Below the pieces are notes generated by a model that worked only from the letters and a program-made list of their open reading frames with translations, did not search any database and was not told the DNA's origin. Of a DNA stretch of 64,000 bases, positions 49,485 through 62,082 are shown piece after piece. The stretch spans positions 2,480,001 to 2,544,000 of the forward strand of contig NZ_JBHTJO010000001.1 of assembly GCF_042676065.1 (NCBI RefSeq). The letters are read 5' to 3'. Source of the DNA: Methyloligella solikamskensis. GTDB lineage: Bacteria > Pseudomonadota > Alphaproteobacteria > Rhizobiales > Methyloligellaceae. The position numbers and the translations under genes are program-made. The number at the start of each line of letters is the position of its first letter. The first letter of the stretch is position 1.

Positions 49485-50728
49485 CTCTCGGCGTTGGCGC
49501 CGACCGTATCGGCCATCACAGCGCCGCGATCTCCCATCGGCTTCTCGGGCCGGGTGGTTGTGTCCCTTGCGGTCTGGTGCTCGATCTCCGCGTTGATCTC
49601 CGCACCCAGCAAAATGATGATGATGGAGAGCCAAAGCCACATCATCAGACCGATGGCGGCGCCGAGCGAGCCATAGGTGGCGTCGTAGTTGGCGAAGTTC
49701 GACAGGTACCAGGAGAATAGCGCCGAGCCACCCAGCCAAGCGAGCGCGGCGAACAGGCTGCCGACGCTGAGCCAGCGCCATTGGGGACTCGCCCGCGAGG
49801 GGCCGTAGCGGTAGAGCAGCGCCAGCCAAACAAGGACGATCACCACAAGGGCCGGCCAGCGGAGGATGGAGATCAGCTGCCCGGCATAGCTTTCGAATCC
49901 GACCCAGGAAAGCACGAGCGGCAGGATCACGATGGCGTTGATGGCGGCGATCATGAAGGCGAGAGCGCCGAGGGTGAAGGCGAAGGAGATCAGGTTCAGC
50001 TTGATGAAGCTGCGCTTCTCCTTCTCGTCATAGACGACGTTCAGGGCGTCCATGACCGCCTTAATGCCGGCATTGGCGCTCCAGAGCGCAAGTCCCAAGC
50101 CGAAGAGGAAACCGAAGCTCAGGCTGGCGTTGCGGCTGTCCGTCAGACGGCTGATCTGATCCTGGATGATGTCCAGCCCGCCTTCGGGCACCACGGCGGC
50201 GATGGTGTTGATGTGCTCGGTGATGGTGTCGGGGCTTGCCGTCAGACCGTAGATCGAAACGAACGCGGCGAGCGCAGGAAACAGCGCCAGCAGCATGTAG
50301 AAGACGACGCCGGCGGCCACAGCGAGAACCCGGTCGTCGCCGATCTGGCCCACGACGCGCCAGAAGACGTCTCTCCATCCCTGGAAGGGCATATGGAAGG
50401 GGCTCGGCGCCTTGCGCCCGCGATTGTCTTCCTTGGCGCGCGCGGCATGAACGTGCTCCGGCTCTTCGGACGGCCGAATCTTGAAGGCGCCTTCCTCGTC
50501 GCCGTCTTCCGAAGCGGATTTCTTGCCGTCTTCAGCCTGCCCGTCTCCAGCCTGCCCGTCTTCGGGCAGCACGCGGTTCGGCTCGGCCTGTGCCTTTTCG
50601 TCGGAAACCCTGTTTTTCGGAGCAGCGCCGATGCCGGCAACCCGGGCAAGCTGATTCACCAGCGTGACGGCGCCAACGAGCATCAGAAGCTCGAGCCAGA
50701 AGGGTGTTTTGTCTTGCCGTGCGAACAT
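49481..50728 (-). CDS. YihY/BrkB-family inner-membrane protein
   Basis: The product has about 415 residues. I prefer the ATG at 50728; a TTG at 50788 is the other option. After a 120-residue charged, probably disordered N-terminus (DGQAGDGQAEDGKKSASEDG), the YihY domain begins with DRVLAVAAGVVFYMLLALFP and continues through six hydrophobic helices, with the typical LWSANAGIKAVMDALNVVYD and YDATYGSLGAAIGLMMWLWL. Family function is unsettled despite the historic ribonuclease BN name. It overlaps the carA stop by 4 bases and separates carA from carB. Confidence 0.92.
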   Translation of the reverse strand: MFARQDKTPFWLELLMLVGAVTLVNQLARVAGIGAAPKNRVSDEKAQAEPNRVLPEDGQAGDGQAEDGKKSASEDGDEEGAFKIRPSEEPEHVHAARAKEDNRGRKAPSPFHMPFQGWRDVFWRVVGQIGDDRVLAVAAGVVFYMLLALFPALAAFVSIYGLTASPDTITEHINTIAAVVPEGGLDIIQDQISRLTDSRNASLSFGFLFGLGLALWSANAGIKAVMDALNVVYDEKEKRSFIKLNLISFAFTLGALAFMIAAINAIVILPLVLSWVGFESYAGQLISILRWPALVVIVLVWLALLYRYGPSRASPQWRWLSVGSLFAALAWLGGSALFSWYLSNFANYDATYGSLGAAIGLMMWLWLSIIIILLGAEINAEIEHQTARDTTTRPEKPMGDRGAVMADTVGANAES

Positions 50729-50943
50729 GTCCCGGAGCGATAACACCACAGTGCTGACAAGGTTTCGGGGAGTCTTGCGTTTACACAAGCAGTTATTTCC
50801 GGGGATGCGGCGCCTTCGGTCCTTTCCTGCAGTTTGAATCTGGTCTAAAGAGCGCTCCTAGCCCTCATCTATAAGGCTGTCACATCCGGCTCACAGCGTT
50901 CGGCGCGACAAGAGCCGGCCGGCACAAGCACGCTTAGAGCCCT

Positions 50944-54360
<3,417 letters not shown>

Positions 54361-54489
54361 TAAGCGCTTCTATTCTCGATTTGATTTGCGCTTTCATTCG
54401 CCGCGTTGTTGGCGAAGGGTTTCTTTTGTGACTTTAATTTGAAGACCGATATCCGGTGGTTCCGGAAAATGCCGAGGAGCTAGCTGACG

Positions 54490-54963
54490 ATGGAAAAGGT
54501 GCCGATGACCGCGGAGGGCTTCGAGGCGCTTGAGGCTGAAATCAAGCACCTGAAGACCGTCGAACGCCCGCGTATCATCAAAGCGATCGCCGAGGCGCGC
54601 GAGCATGGCGACCTGTCGGAGAACGCCGAATATCACGCGGCGAAGGAACAACAGGGCATGACCGAGGCGCGCGTCGCCGACCTCGAGGACAAGCTCTCCC
54701 GCGCCGAGGTGATCGACGTCTCCAAGCTTTCCGGCAATCAGGTGATGTTCGGCGCGACTGTCACGCTGATCGACGAGGATACCGAGCAGAAGGTGAAGTA
54801 CCGGATCGTCGGCGAGATCGAGGCGAACGTGAAGGAGGGCAAGATCTCCATCGGCTCTCCGATCGCGCGCGCGCTTCTGAACAAGCACAAGGGCGATGTG
54901 GTGGAGGTCTCCACCCCGGGCGGCGGCAAGTCCTACGAGATCGTCAAGGTCGAGTTTAAGTAA
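54490..54963 (+). CDS. greA: Transcription elongation factor GreA
   Basis: The 157-residue factor rescues backtracked RNA polymerase. The N-terminal coiled coil has MTAEGFEALEAEIKHLKTVE and the tip residues in LSENAEYHAAKEQQG (Asp/Glu pair). The C-terminal FKBP-like domain shows FGATVTLIDEDTEQKVKYRI, ISIGSPIARALLNKHKGDVV and TPGGGKSYEIVKVEF. It follows carB by 129 bp, a conserved neighbourhood in Rhizobiales. Confidence 0.97.
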   Translation: MEKVPMTAEGFEALEAEIKHLKTVERPRIIKAIAEAREHGDLSENAEYHAAKEQQGMTEARVADLEDKLSRAEVIDVSKLSGNQVMFGATVTLIDEDTEQKVKYRIVGEIEANVKEGKISIGSPIARALLNKHKGDVVEVSTPGGGKSYEIVKVEFK

Positions 54964-54987
54964 CCCGACCGGCTCTCCCTCTACAGC

Positions 54988-55974
54988 CTATTGGGTCAGG
55001 CGGCGCCGCCAGCTAAGCGGCGACTCGCCCGTCCAGCGCCGGAAGGCTCGGGTGAAATGGGCAGGGTCCGAATAGCCGAGCTCATAGGCGATCTCGGTGA
55101 TCGGTACGTTCACCTCCCTCAGCCGGTCCCGCGCCTCGTCCAGCAAGGTTCGCTGGGCCAGCGCTTCGAAGCTCATCCCCTGCTCCGAAAGACGGCGCTG
55201 CAAGGTCCGGCGTGAAAGGCCGAGCCTGCCGGCCACCCTGTCGATGCCCGCATCGCCCTGGTCGAGCTGCAGCAGCAGGATATGCCGGACCACCGCAGCG
55301 AGCTCCGTCTCGGGCGGAACGGCCGGATAGTCCGGCTCGCGATCTTGGGGTGGACGCGGATTGGGCAGCTCCAGCAGCCCGGCCGGGAAGACGACGGCAG
55401 CCCGATCACCGCTGACGACATCGCCCGCAACGACATCCTCGATCTGCCGGCGGCCGTCGAACCGGCCCGCCACCTCCACCCGATGGGGCGTCCATTTCGG
55501 CCCGGCGAAGTAGCGAAGCAGCGCGATCATGTAGCCGATGGCCAGCATCTCGTTCTTCTGCTGACCCAAGCCCAGATTCTTCGTCACGCAATAGGTCCAC
55601 TTGGCCCATCGCCCTTCCACGGTCAGCGCGATGGTGGTCGCGCCCTGCAGGAGGCTAGCCAGCGAACGGCTGCTTTCGAGGATCGCATCGCCAAGGGTCG
55701 GCAAGGTGATGAGGTGCGCGCCATAGGCGCCGAGGCCCGGAATACCGGCTTCCGTCGAAAGGCGGACCGCCAGGCTGTGATCGCCGATGCTCCGCGCCGC
55801 CGTCTCGAGCAGCCGGAACTGATCGCGCAGCAGGATCAGGCGATGGGGTTGCTCAAGCAGGGTGAGGGGCAGCTCCGCCTTCTGAAAGACGCTCACGATG
55901 GAGCCGCCGGACGCCGCGACAATATCGGCGATCGGCCCGACCGTGCTGGCCTTGGTGAGCGCGTAGCTGCGCAT
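54988..55974 (-). CDS. AraC-family transcriptional regulator (OruR/ArgR-like)
   Basis: The 328-residue protein has an N-terminal Arabinose_bd-type domain (IVAASGGSIVSVFQKAELPL, LLEQPHRLILLRDQFRLLET) and a C-terminal AraC double helix-turn-helix: RVAGRLGLSRRTLQRRLSEQ and ITEIAYELGYSDPAHFTRAF then RRWTGESPLSWRRRL. I chose the ATG at 55974 behind GAGGGG; the ATG at 55992 is 18 bases upstream. It is divergent from the cupin gene with a 164-bp shared region, suggesting it controls that gene. Confidence 0.9.
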   Translation of the reverse strand: MRSYALTKASTVGPIADIVAASGGSIVSVFQKAELPLTLLEQPHRLILLRDQFRLLETAARSIGDHSLAVRLSTEAGIPGLGAYGAHLITLPTLGDAILESSRSLASLLQGATTIALTVEGRWAKWTYCVTKNLGLGQQKNEMLAIGYMIALLRYFAGPKWTPHRVEVAGRFDGRRQIEDVVAGDVVSGDRAAVVFPAGLLELPNPRPPQDREPDYPAVPPETELAAVVRHILLLQLDQGDAGIDRVAGRLGLSRRTLQRRLSEQGMSFEALAQRTLLDEARDRLREVNVPITEIAYELGYSDPAHFTRAFRRWTGESPLSWRRRLTQ

Positions 55975-56138
55975 CGCTGCTTCCCCTCGCATCCGGCTGG
56001 CGCCGATCTTTTGGCACCAAATGGCAAGTGCATTCCGTCGGGAATTCTACCGTCCCTCCCCATCGCTGCCGATGGGAAATTGCCCAAAGAAGAATGCCCC
56101 GGGCCGGCAGGAAACGATAACCCGAAAAGGAGGATGCA

Positions 56139-56603
56139 ATGCCCACCAAGGCGTTCGACGACACTCACATCAATTGGCGGACCATCGACGGTATCGATCA
56201 CCTCGCCTACCACATCTGCGAGGTCGACGCCGAGAACGGCACGGTCGATCTGCTGTTCAAGTTCGACGCCAACTCGAAGATCGCGTTGCATAATCACATG
56301 GTGCCCTACCGGACTCTGATCCTGCAGGGCGAGCTCCGGATCTATCGCGCCAACGGCGAGCTGAAGGAGATCCGGCCCGTTGGCAGCTATGTCTCCGCCG
56401 GGCCCGGCGAGAGCCACACGGAAGGCGGCGGCGATCAGGACGTCATCGCCTTCTTCTCCAACCGCAATGTGAAGGATGTGGTCTACGAGATCCTCGACGA
56501 GAACCGGGAGGTGGTCGCCACGTTCGGTATTCCGGAGTTCTCAGCCCTTCTGGAAGAGCAGAAGGCGGCCGGCGAACAGTGCAACGAGCCGTTCCCGGTC
56601 TAG
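56139..56603 (+). CDS. Cupin-fold protein (ChrR-like)
   Basis: The 154-residue single-domain cupin has AAAGGAGG before the ATG. The metal site is partly visible: ALHNHMVPYRTLILQGELRI provides His residues of the first cupin motif, and VGSYVSAGPGESHTEGG of the second. It may be a dioxygenase, a sugar-binding or a stress cupin; the substrate is not readable. It is divergent from the AraC regulator and followed by a hairpin. Confidence 0.75.
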   Translation: MPTKAFDDTHINWRTIDGIDHLAYHICEVDAENGTVDLLFKFDANSKIALHNHMVPYRTLILQGELRIYRANGELKEIRPVGSYVSAGPGESHTEGGGDQDVIAFFSNRNVKDVVYEILDENREVVATFGIPEFSALLEEQKAAGEQCNEPFPV

Positions 56604-56611
56604 CGCAACAA

Positions 56612-56644
56612 GGAAAGCGGCCGGACGCTTTTCGGTCGCTTTCC
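56612..56644 (+). terminator. Hairpin after the cupin gene
   Basis: GGAAAGCG and CGCTTTCC form an 8-bp stem around a 17-base loop just after the cupin stop, followed by weak T content. It may terminate the cupin transcript 18 bases before the beta-lactamase start. Confidence 0.45.
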
Positions 56645-56661
56645 TGCTCTAGACGAGCGCC

Positions 56662-57546
56662 ATGATCACTCGCCGTACCTTCGTCCAAGGCGCCGCCGCG
56701 CTCTCGCTCCTCGCCGTGCCAGGTGTCGCCCGCGCCGCCACTTTCGCCCTCTCATCCGATGAGGGACTCACCTCACAATTCGCTGGAATCGAAAAGCAAA
56801 CCGGCTGCCGCCTCGGCGTTTCCGTCTACGATAGCGGATCAGGCATGCGGGCTAGCCATCGCGGCGATGAGCGGTTTCCCATGTGCAGCACGTTCAAGTT
56901 TCTCGCCGCCGCGGCGGTGCTGAAACAGGTGGACGAGGGCAAGGCGTCTCTCGACGAGACATTCCTGGTGACCGAGGACGAGATGCTGGAATACGCACCG
57001 GTCACCGAGAAGCAGATCGGCGAGAAAATGACCCTCGGTGCGCTCTGCGATGCCATCGTGACCTGGAGCGACAACCCGGCCGCCAATCTTGTTCTGAAGC
57101 GTCTCGGCGGTCCGCAAGCCGTCACGGAGTTCGCCCAGTCCCTCGGGGACGACAAGACCCGGCTCGACCGCTACGAGCTCGCGCTCAACAACGTGCCGCC
57201 CGGCGACAAGCGGGACACGACCACGCCGAACGCCATGGTCCACACGCTCGACAGTCTCGTTCGGGGTGACGCCCTCTCCGACGGATCGCGCCGGAGGCTG
57301 ATTGGCTGGCTGGTGCATAATCACACAGGCGACAGGCGAATCCGGGCGGGGCTGCCGAAAGACTGGCAGGTCGGCGACAAGACGGGCACGGGGCCACGCG
57401 GCTCCACCAACGATGTCGGCGTGGCCTGGCCGCCCAACGGCAAGCCGGTTTTCATCGCGGTCTATCTGACCGACAGCGAGGCGGAGATCGAAAAGCGGGA
57501 AGCGGCCATTGCTGCAGTGGCCGAGGCGGTGGTGAAAGCGCGCTAG
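56662..57546 (+). CDS. bla: Class A beta-lactamase with Tat signal
   Basis: The 294-residue periplasmic serine hydrolase inactivates beta-lactams. The N-terminus MITRRTFVQGAAALSLLAVP carries a twin-arginine motif, indicating export of the folded enzyme by Tat. Catalytic elements are complete: the S70-x-x-K in CSTFKFLAAAAVL, SDN in TWSDNPAANL, the Glu166 loop in RYELALNN and KTG in VGDKTGTGPRG. Length fits chromosomal class A enzymes of alphaproteobacteria. Its stop overlaps the glucokinase stop by 4 bases. No LysR-type AmpR gene is next to it, so the expression mode is unknown. Confidence 0.95.
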   Translation: MITRRTFVQGAAALSLLAVPGVARAATFALSSDEGLTSQFAGIEKQTGCRLGVSVYDSGSGMRASHRGDERFPMCSTFKFLAAAAVLKQVDEGKASLDETFLVTEDEMLEYAPVTEKQIGEKMTLGALCDAIVTWSDNPAANLVLKRLGGPQAVTEFAQSLGDDKTRLDRYELALNNVPPGDKRDTTTPNAMVHTLDSLVRGDALSDGSRRRLIGWLVHNHTGDRRIRAGLPKDWQVGDKTGTGPRGSTNDVGVAWPPNGKPVFIAVYLTDSEAEIEKREAAIAAVAEAVVKAR

Positions 57547-58553
57547 GCGACGCCGATCAGGGCCTCGTCGCCCCGGCGGATGGCTTCACGGAGTGCTGCC
57601 GCCGCGCCCTGAAGCGCCGGTGCTTTCGCGCCGATGACGTAGATTGGGATCGAAGACAGGAACGCTTCGCGCATCCGCCCCTTGGCTTCGAAGTGACTGC
57701 GGAATTCGCCCTTCTTCAGAATGTCGAGGATGCGCATGGGGATGCCGCCACCGAGATAGACGCCGCCCCGAGCGCCCAGCATGAGGGCTGCGTCGCCTGC
57801 GAAGCTGCCGAGCCAGGCCACGAAGTGCTCCAGGGTCTCCACGGCGACAGGATCGCTGCCCGCCTTCGCCCGCTCCACGATCTCAGGCGCGTCCAGATCC
57901 TCCGCCTCCTGGCCGCGTTCGGCCGCGACACACTGGTAGAGATCGCAGATACCGAGTCCCGAGATGACGCGCTCGGCCGAGAGATGCTCGCGGTCGCTCA
58001 TCATGCGGTTCAAGAGCGAGATGTGGCCGAGATGGACCGGCGCCAGATTGATATGGCCTCCCTCGCCCGGCACGGCGATCCAGCCCGCTTCCGACCAGAC
58101 GAGGCCGGCCGTGCCGAGACCCGTTCCGGGACCGAGCACCAGCTTGGTGGCCTTTTCCACCGGCGCGACACCGCCGATCTGGGTGAGGTCTTCGTCGGCG
58201 ATATAGGGGAGCGACATGGCCAGCGCCTGAAAGTCGTTCAGCACCAGCAGCCCGTCGAGCCCCATGGCCTTCGCCAGCGCCTTGCGCTCGAAGCTCCAGG
58301 GCGAGTTGGTGAAATCGACGGTCTCGCCGGTGACGGGAGCCGCGACTGCAAGCGCCGCCTTCTTGGGCGGATTGGCAAGCGACTTGGCGTAGCCGGTCGC
58401 CGCCTCGACGATGCTTTCATGCTCGGCGCATGAGAAGCTCTGAAAATCGGAAAGCTTAAGCGTCGTGAGATCGGCGACGGCGAAGCGCGCATTGGTGCCG
58501 CCGATATCGGCAACGATGGCGCGGGTGGCCGCGGTATCGATCGAATCCTGCAA
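57543..58553 (-). CDS. glk: Glucokinase
   Basis: The 336-residue cytoplasmic kinase phosphorylates glucose with ATP. The phosphate loop is AIVADIGGTNARFAVADL, the sugar-binding region LLVLNDFQALAMSLPYI, then KLVLGPGTGLGTAGLVW, EGGHINLAPVHLGHI and the conserved ISGLGICDLYQC. The C-terminal adenosine region has VYLGGGIPMRILDIL. I suggest the TTG at 58553 behind GGGGATGAGAG; the frame reaches an ATG at 58592 with a Cys/Arg-rich leader not typical of Glk. Convergent with the beta-lactamase gene. Confidence 0.93.
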   Translation of the reverse strand: MQDSIDTAATRAIVADIGGTNARFAVADLTTLKLSDFQSFSCAEHESIVEAATGYAKSLANPPKKAALAVAAPVTGETVDFTNSPWSFERKALAKAMGLDGLLVLNDFQALAMSLPYIADEDLTQIGGVAPVEKATKLVLGPGTGLGTAGLVWSEAGWIAVPGEGGHINLAPVHLGHISLLNRMMSDREHLSAERVISGLGICDLYQCVAAERGQEAEDLDAPEIVERAKAGSDPVAVETLEHFVAWLGSFAGDAALMLGARGGVYLGGGIPMRILDILKKGEFRSHFEAKGRMREAFLSSIPIYVIGAKAPALQGAAAALREAIRRGDEALIGVA

Positions 58554-58797
58554 ACTCTCATCCCCTCGCCTGCGCACGCATCCGCAATGCAACGCCTTCA
58601 GCTAACCTCAAGGTCCGCTCTCGTCTCGGTCGCATCTATGACCCGATGATGAGGGCAAACCCGCGCCGATGTGTCGTCATCGCGCAACGCGTCTGCTTTA
58701 ACGGAAATGCTTTGTCTATTGAAGGGGATGGCCGCAGAGATCAGAATTCAAATGCGCTTGGGGACGCACGCGGTGAGAGGAGGCCTTTCGAGGCGGC

Positions 58798-59721
58798 ATG
58801 ATCGACAAACTGGAATTTATTATCGCCCTGGCCCGGGAGCGGCATTTCGGTCGGGCGGCGGAAGCCTGCGGCGTCAGCCAGCCGACCCTGTCTGCCGGCA
58901 TCAAGCAGCTCGAGGAGGTGCTTGGCGTGCTTCTCGTGCAGCGCGGCTCGCGCTTCCAGGGGCTGACCCCTGAGGGCGAGCGCGTGCTCGACTGGGCGCG
59001 GCGGATCGTCGGCGACACGCGCGCCATGCGCCAGGAGATCGAGTCGCTGAAACATGGGCTTACGGGCCATATTCGGATCGCGGCGATCCCCACGGCCCTT
59101 GCCATGGTGGCCATGATCACGACGCCCTACAGGTCGCGCCATCCGAATGTCAGCTTCACCGTGCTGACCCGGACCTCCATGGAGGTGCTGGGGATGCTGG
59201 AGAATCTGGAGATCGATGCGGGGCTCACCTATCTCGACAACGAGCCGCTCGGGCGGGTGAAGGCTGTGCCGCTCTATGACGAGCATTACCGGCTCCTGCT
59301 GGCGGCGGACCACCCGCTTGCCGGCCGCTCCTCGGTCACCTGGGAGGAAGCCGGCCAGATCCCGCTTTGCCTGCTCACTCCGGACATGCAGCACCGCCGA
59401 ATCATCGACGGCCTGCTGAGCGCGTCGGGCACCCAAACCGTGCCGACCCTGGAATCGGATTCCATGGTGGCCCTGTTCGCCCATGTGCGGACCGGTCAGT
59501 GGGCCAGCGTCATGCCGGCAAAATTGGCGCAAGTCATGGGCTTAACGGCGACCATGCAGGCGATCCCCATCGTGGAGCCGGAGGTCTCTCACAGCATCGG
59601 TCTGGTGGTGCCCCAGCGCGATCCCATGACCCCGCTGATCAACGCGCTCGTACAGGAGGCGCAGCAATTGGCACCCATGCTGAACGACCTCGCACCGCCG
59701 CCGACGGCGAAGAGCTCCTAA
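58798..59721 (+). CDS. LysR-family regulator of the formate dehydrogenase operon
   Basis: The 307-residue regulator has an N-terminal LysR helix-turn-helix (GRAAEACGVSQPTLSAGIKQ then LEEVLGVLLVQRGSRFQGLT) and a C-terminal effector domain of the OxyR/CbbR type (IDAGLTYLDNEPLGRVKAVP). It lies directly upstream of fdsGBA in the same direction with a 272-bp gap that holds inverted repeats. This order is common for fds operons, where the regulator responds to formate. The effector is inferred from context only. Confidence 0.88.
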   Translation: MIDKLEFIIALARERHFGRAAEACGVSQPTLSAGIKQLEEVLGVLLVQRGSRFQGLTPEGERVLDWARRIVGDTRAMRQEIESLKHGLTGHIRIAAIPTALAMVAMITTPYRSRHPNVSFTVLTRTSMEVLGMLENLEIDAGLTYLDNEPLGRVKAVPLYDEHYRLLLAADHPLAGRSSVTWEEAGQIPLCLLTPDMQHRRIIDGLLSASGTQTVPTLESDSMVALFAHVRTGQWASVMPAKLAQVMGLTATMQAIPIVEPEVSHSIGLVVPQRDPMTPLINALVQEAQQLAPMLNDLAPPPTAKSS

Positions 59722-59900
59722 GGCCGCGGGCCGAAAAAATATTCTTGAGAAATTTGGAGGTACCCCTGCCCCTGTCGCACCCCCGGCAGGACGGGCTGGG
59801 CCTCTGTTCAGAGCCCTTCAGTTCCTAGAATCTCTCTATTATTTCAATTGCTTATTCGTTGGGCACTTGTCGCGCCGGCATGACACCGCCGTATCAAAAC

Positions 59901-59927
59901 GATAGGCAAATCCTATCGGCCGATAGG
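59901..59927. promoter_or_regulatory. GATAGG/CCTATC inverted repeats upstream of fdsG (LysR operator candidate)
   Basis: GATAGG (59901-59906) and CCTATC (59912-59917) form an inverted repeat with 5-base spacing. CCTATC is shared with a perfect 16-bp palindrome CCTATCGGCCGATAGG (59912-59927). Three half-sites within 27 bp, about 70 bp upstream of fdsG, fit a LysR binding region with recognition and activation sites. Confidence 0.6.
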
Positions 59928-59993
59928 GTCTCTTTGTTGATTCTAAAGGGGTTTATCGCCATCTTTTGGATGAGTTCTAGGGAGCAAAGCGGC

Positions 59994-60467
59994 ATGCACA
60001 ATTATGAGCCATTCGAAGCTGACCGCGCCGCCGAAATAATCGATAAGCACAAGGCGCGCGAAGGAGCGACATTGCCCATCCTGCACGATATGCAGGAGGT
60101 GTTCGGCCATATACCGGACGCAGCTGTGGTGATGATCGCTGAAGCTTTGAATCTGTCACGGGCCGAAGTTCATGGCACTGTGACCTTTTACCACGATTTC
60201 CGGAAAGAGGTTCCGGGCCGGCGAGTCCTGAAGGTTTGCCGGGCGGAATCCTGCCAGGCGGCCGGCGGCGACGCCATCGCCGACCAGATCGAAAAGCGTC
60301 TCGGCGTGGAGCTGGGCGGCACGACGACAGACCGCCGGGTAACTGTGGACGCCGTCTATTGCCTCGGCCTCTGCCATAGCTCCCCCACCGCAATGCTGGA
60401 CGACAAGGTTTACGCCCTTCTCGACGAAGAGAAGACGGATGCCCTCTGCGCGGAGGCCGAGCGATGA
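59994..60467 (+). CDS. fdsG: NAD-dependent formate dehydrogenase gamma subunit (NuoE-like)
   Basis: The 157-residue subunit carries a 2Fe-2S cluster of the thioredoxin-like ferredoxin type. Cys ligands are in VCRAESCQAAGG and AVYCLGLCHSSPTAMLDD. The N-terminal helices (LPILHDMQEVFGHIPDAAVV; EVHGTVTFYHDFR) match NuoE. The ATG at 59994 follows GGGAGCAAAGCGGC; the frame runs open to 59859 through the operator region. It overlaps fdsB (ATGA). Together with FdsB and FdsA it forms a soluble complex that oxidises formate to CO2 with NAD+. Confidence 0.95.
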   Translation: MHNYEPFEADRAAEIIDKHKAREGATLPILHDMQEVFGHIPDAAVVMIAEALNLSRAEVHGTVTFYHDFRKEVPGRRVLKVCRAESCQAAGGDAIADQIEKRLGVELGGTTTDRRVTVDAVYCLGLCHSSPTAMLDDKVYALLDEEKTDALCAEAER

Positions 60468-62023
60468 GCGTGAAGCTTTTCATTTCCCGCGATGCGGGCG
60501 CGCTGGCGCTGGGCGCCGAAGAGGTGGCCCGCAAGATCGCCGACAAGGCCGAGGAAAAGGGTCTCGATATCGAGATCGTACGTCCCGGCTCCCGCGGCAT
60601 GTTCTGGCTTGAGCCGCTGGTCGAAGTCGAGCGGCCGGAAGGTCGGATCGGCTACGGCCCGATCGAGGAGAGCGATGTCGACGGGCTGTTCGATGCAAAC
60701 TTTCTCGAAGGCGGCGATCACGACAAGAGTCTCGGGCTTGTAGAGGAAATCCCCTTCTTCAAGAGTCAGACTCGCCTGACCTTCCAGCGGGTTGGCATTG
60801 TCGATCCGCGCTCGATCGAGGATTACAAGGCCACCGGCGGCTATGTCGGCCTGAAGAAGGCCATCGAGATGGGGCCGGAAGCCATCGTGGAGGCAGTCAC
60901 CAAGTCGGGCCTGCGCGGCCGCGGCGGTGCGGGCTTCCCCACCGGCATCAAGTGGCGGACCGTGAACCAGGCCTCCGCCCCGCAGAAATACATCGTCTGC
61001 AACGCCGACGAGGGCGATAGCGGCACCTTCGCCGACCGGATGCTCATGGAAGGCGATCCCTTCATGCTCATTGAGGGCATGACGATCTCCGGCATCGCGG
61101 TGGGCGCCACCAAGGGTTACATCTACATCCGCTCCGAATATCCCCACGCCATCGAGGCCATGAACGCGGCTATTGAGAAGGCGCGAGAAGAAGGCACCCT
61201 GGGCGATAACATTCTCGGCTCGCCCTACTCCTACGACATGGAAGTGCGCGTGGGCGCCGGCGCCTATGTCTGCGGCGAGGAGACTTCGCTGCTGGACAGC
61301 CTGGAAGGCAAGCGCGGCGAAGTTCGCGCCAAGCCGCCGCTGCCGGCCCATATCGGCCTGTTCGGCAAACCGACGGTGATCAACAACGTGCTGTCGCTGG
61401 GCGCGGTACCGCACATTCTCGCCGACGGCGCGGAGTATTATCAGGAGTTCGGCGAGGGCAAATCCCGCGGAACTCTGCCGATCCAGCTCGCCGGCAACAT
61501 CAAATATGGCGGCGTCTACGAGACGGCCTTCGGCGTGAGCCTGGGCGAGCTCGTCAACGAGATCGGCGGCGGCACGCGTTCGGGACGACCGGTGCGCGCG
61601 GTCCAGGTGGGCGGCCCGCTGGGCGCCTATTTCCCGCCGGAACTGTTCGACACGCCGTTCGGCTACGAGGAATTCGCCGCCAAGGACGGACTGATCGGAC
61701 ATGGCGGCGTCGTCGTATTCGATGACACGGTGGATATGGCGAAGATGGCCCGTTTCGCGATGGAGTTCTGCGCCATCGAATCTTGCGGCAAGTGCACGCC
61801 TTGCCGGATCGGTTCCTCCCGCGGGATGGAGCTGATGGACAAGATCGTGGCGAACGACGACCGGGCGGCCAACCTGATCGTGCTGGAGGATCTCTGCAAC
61901 ACGATGAAATTTGGATCACTTTGCGCCCTTGGCGGGTTTACCCCCTACCCAGTGATGAGCGCATTGACACATTTTCCGGAGGATTTCGGCGCCGATCCGT
62001 CGCGCCTGGAAGCCGCCGAGTAG
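60464..62023 (+). CDS. fdsB: NAD-dependent formate dehydrogenase beta subunit (NuoF-like)
   Basis: The 519-residue diaphorase subunit binds FMN and NAD and one 4Fe-4S cluster. The N-terminal 110 residues are a NuoE-like thioredoxin-fold domain. The NuoF part shows SGLRGRGGAGFPTGIKW (NADH site), CNADEGDSGTFADRMLMEGD (FMN), GAGAYVCGEETSLLDSLEGK and the cluster motif ESCGKCTPCRIGSSRG with a fourth Cys in DLCNTMKFGSLCALGG. It starts in the fdsG stop (ATGA). It passes electrons from FdsA to NAD+. Confidence 0.97.
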   Translation: MSVKLFISRDAGALALGAEEVARKIADKAEEKGLDIEIVRPGSRGMFWLEPLVEVERPEGRIGYGPIEESDVDGLFDANFLEGGDHDKSLGLVEEIPFFKSQTRLTFQRVGIVDPRSIEDYKATGGYVGLKKAIEMGPEAIVEAVTKSGLRGRGGAGFPTGIKWRTVNQASAPQKYIVCNADEGDSGTFADRMLMEGDPFMLIEGMTISGIAVGATKGYIYIRSEYPHAIEAMNAAIEKAREEGTLGDNILGSPYSYDMEVRVGAGAYVCGEETSLLDSLEGKRGEVRAKPPLPAHIGLFGKPTVINNVLSLGAVPHILADGAEYYQEFGEGKSRGTLPIQLAGNIKYGGVYETAFGVSLGELVNEIGGGTRSGRPVRAVQVGGPLGAYFPPELFDTPFGYEEFAAKDGLIGHGGVVVFDDTVDMAKMARFAMEFCAIESCGKCTPCRIGSSRGMELMDKIVANDDRAANLIVLEDLCNTMKFGSLCALGGFTPYPVMSALTHFPEDFGADPSRLEAAE

Positions 62024-62082
62024 AGACGAGAGACAACCCAGACTGAGATGAGATCTTTGGGATTTGAGGTGAGGACGCACAC

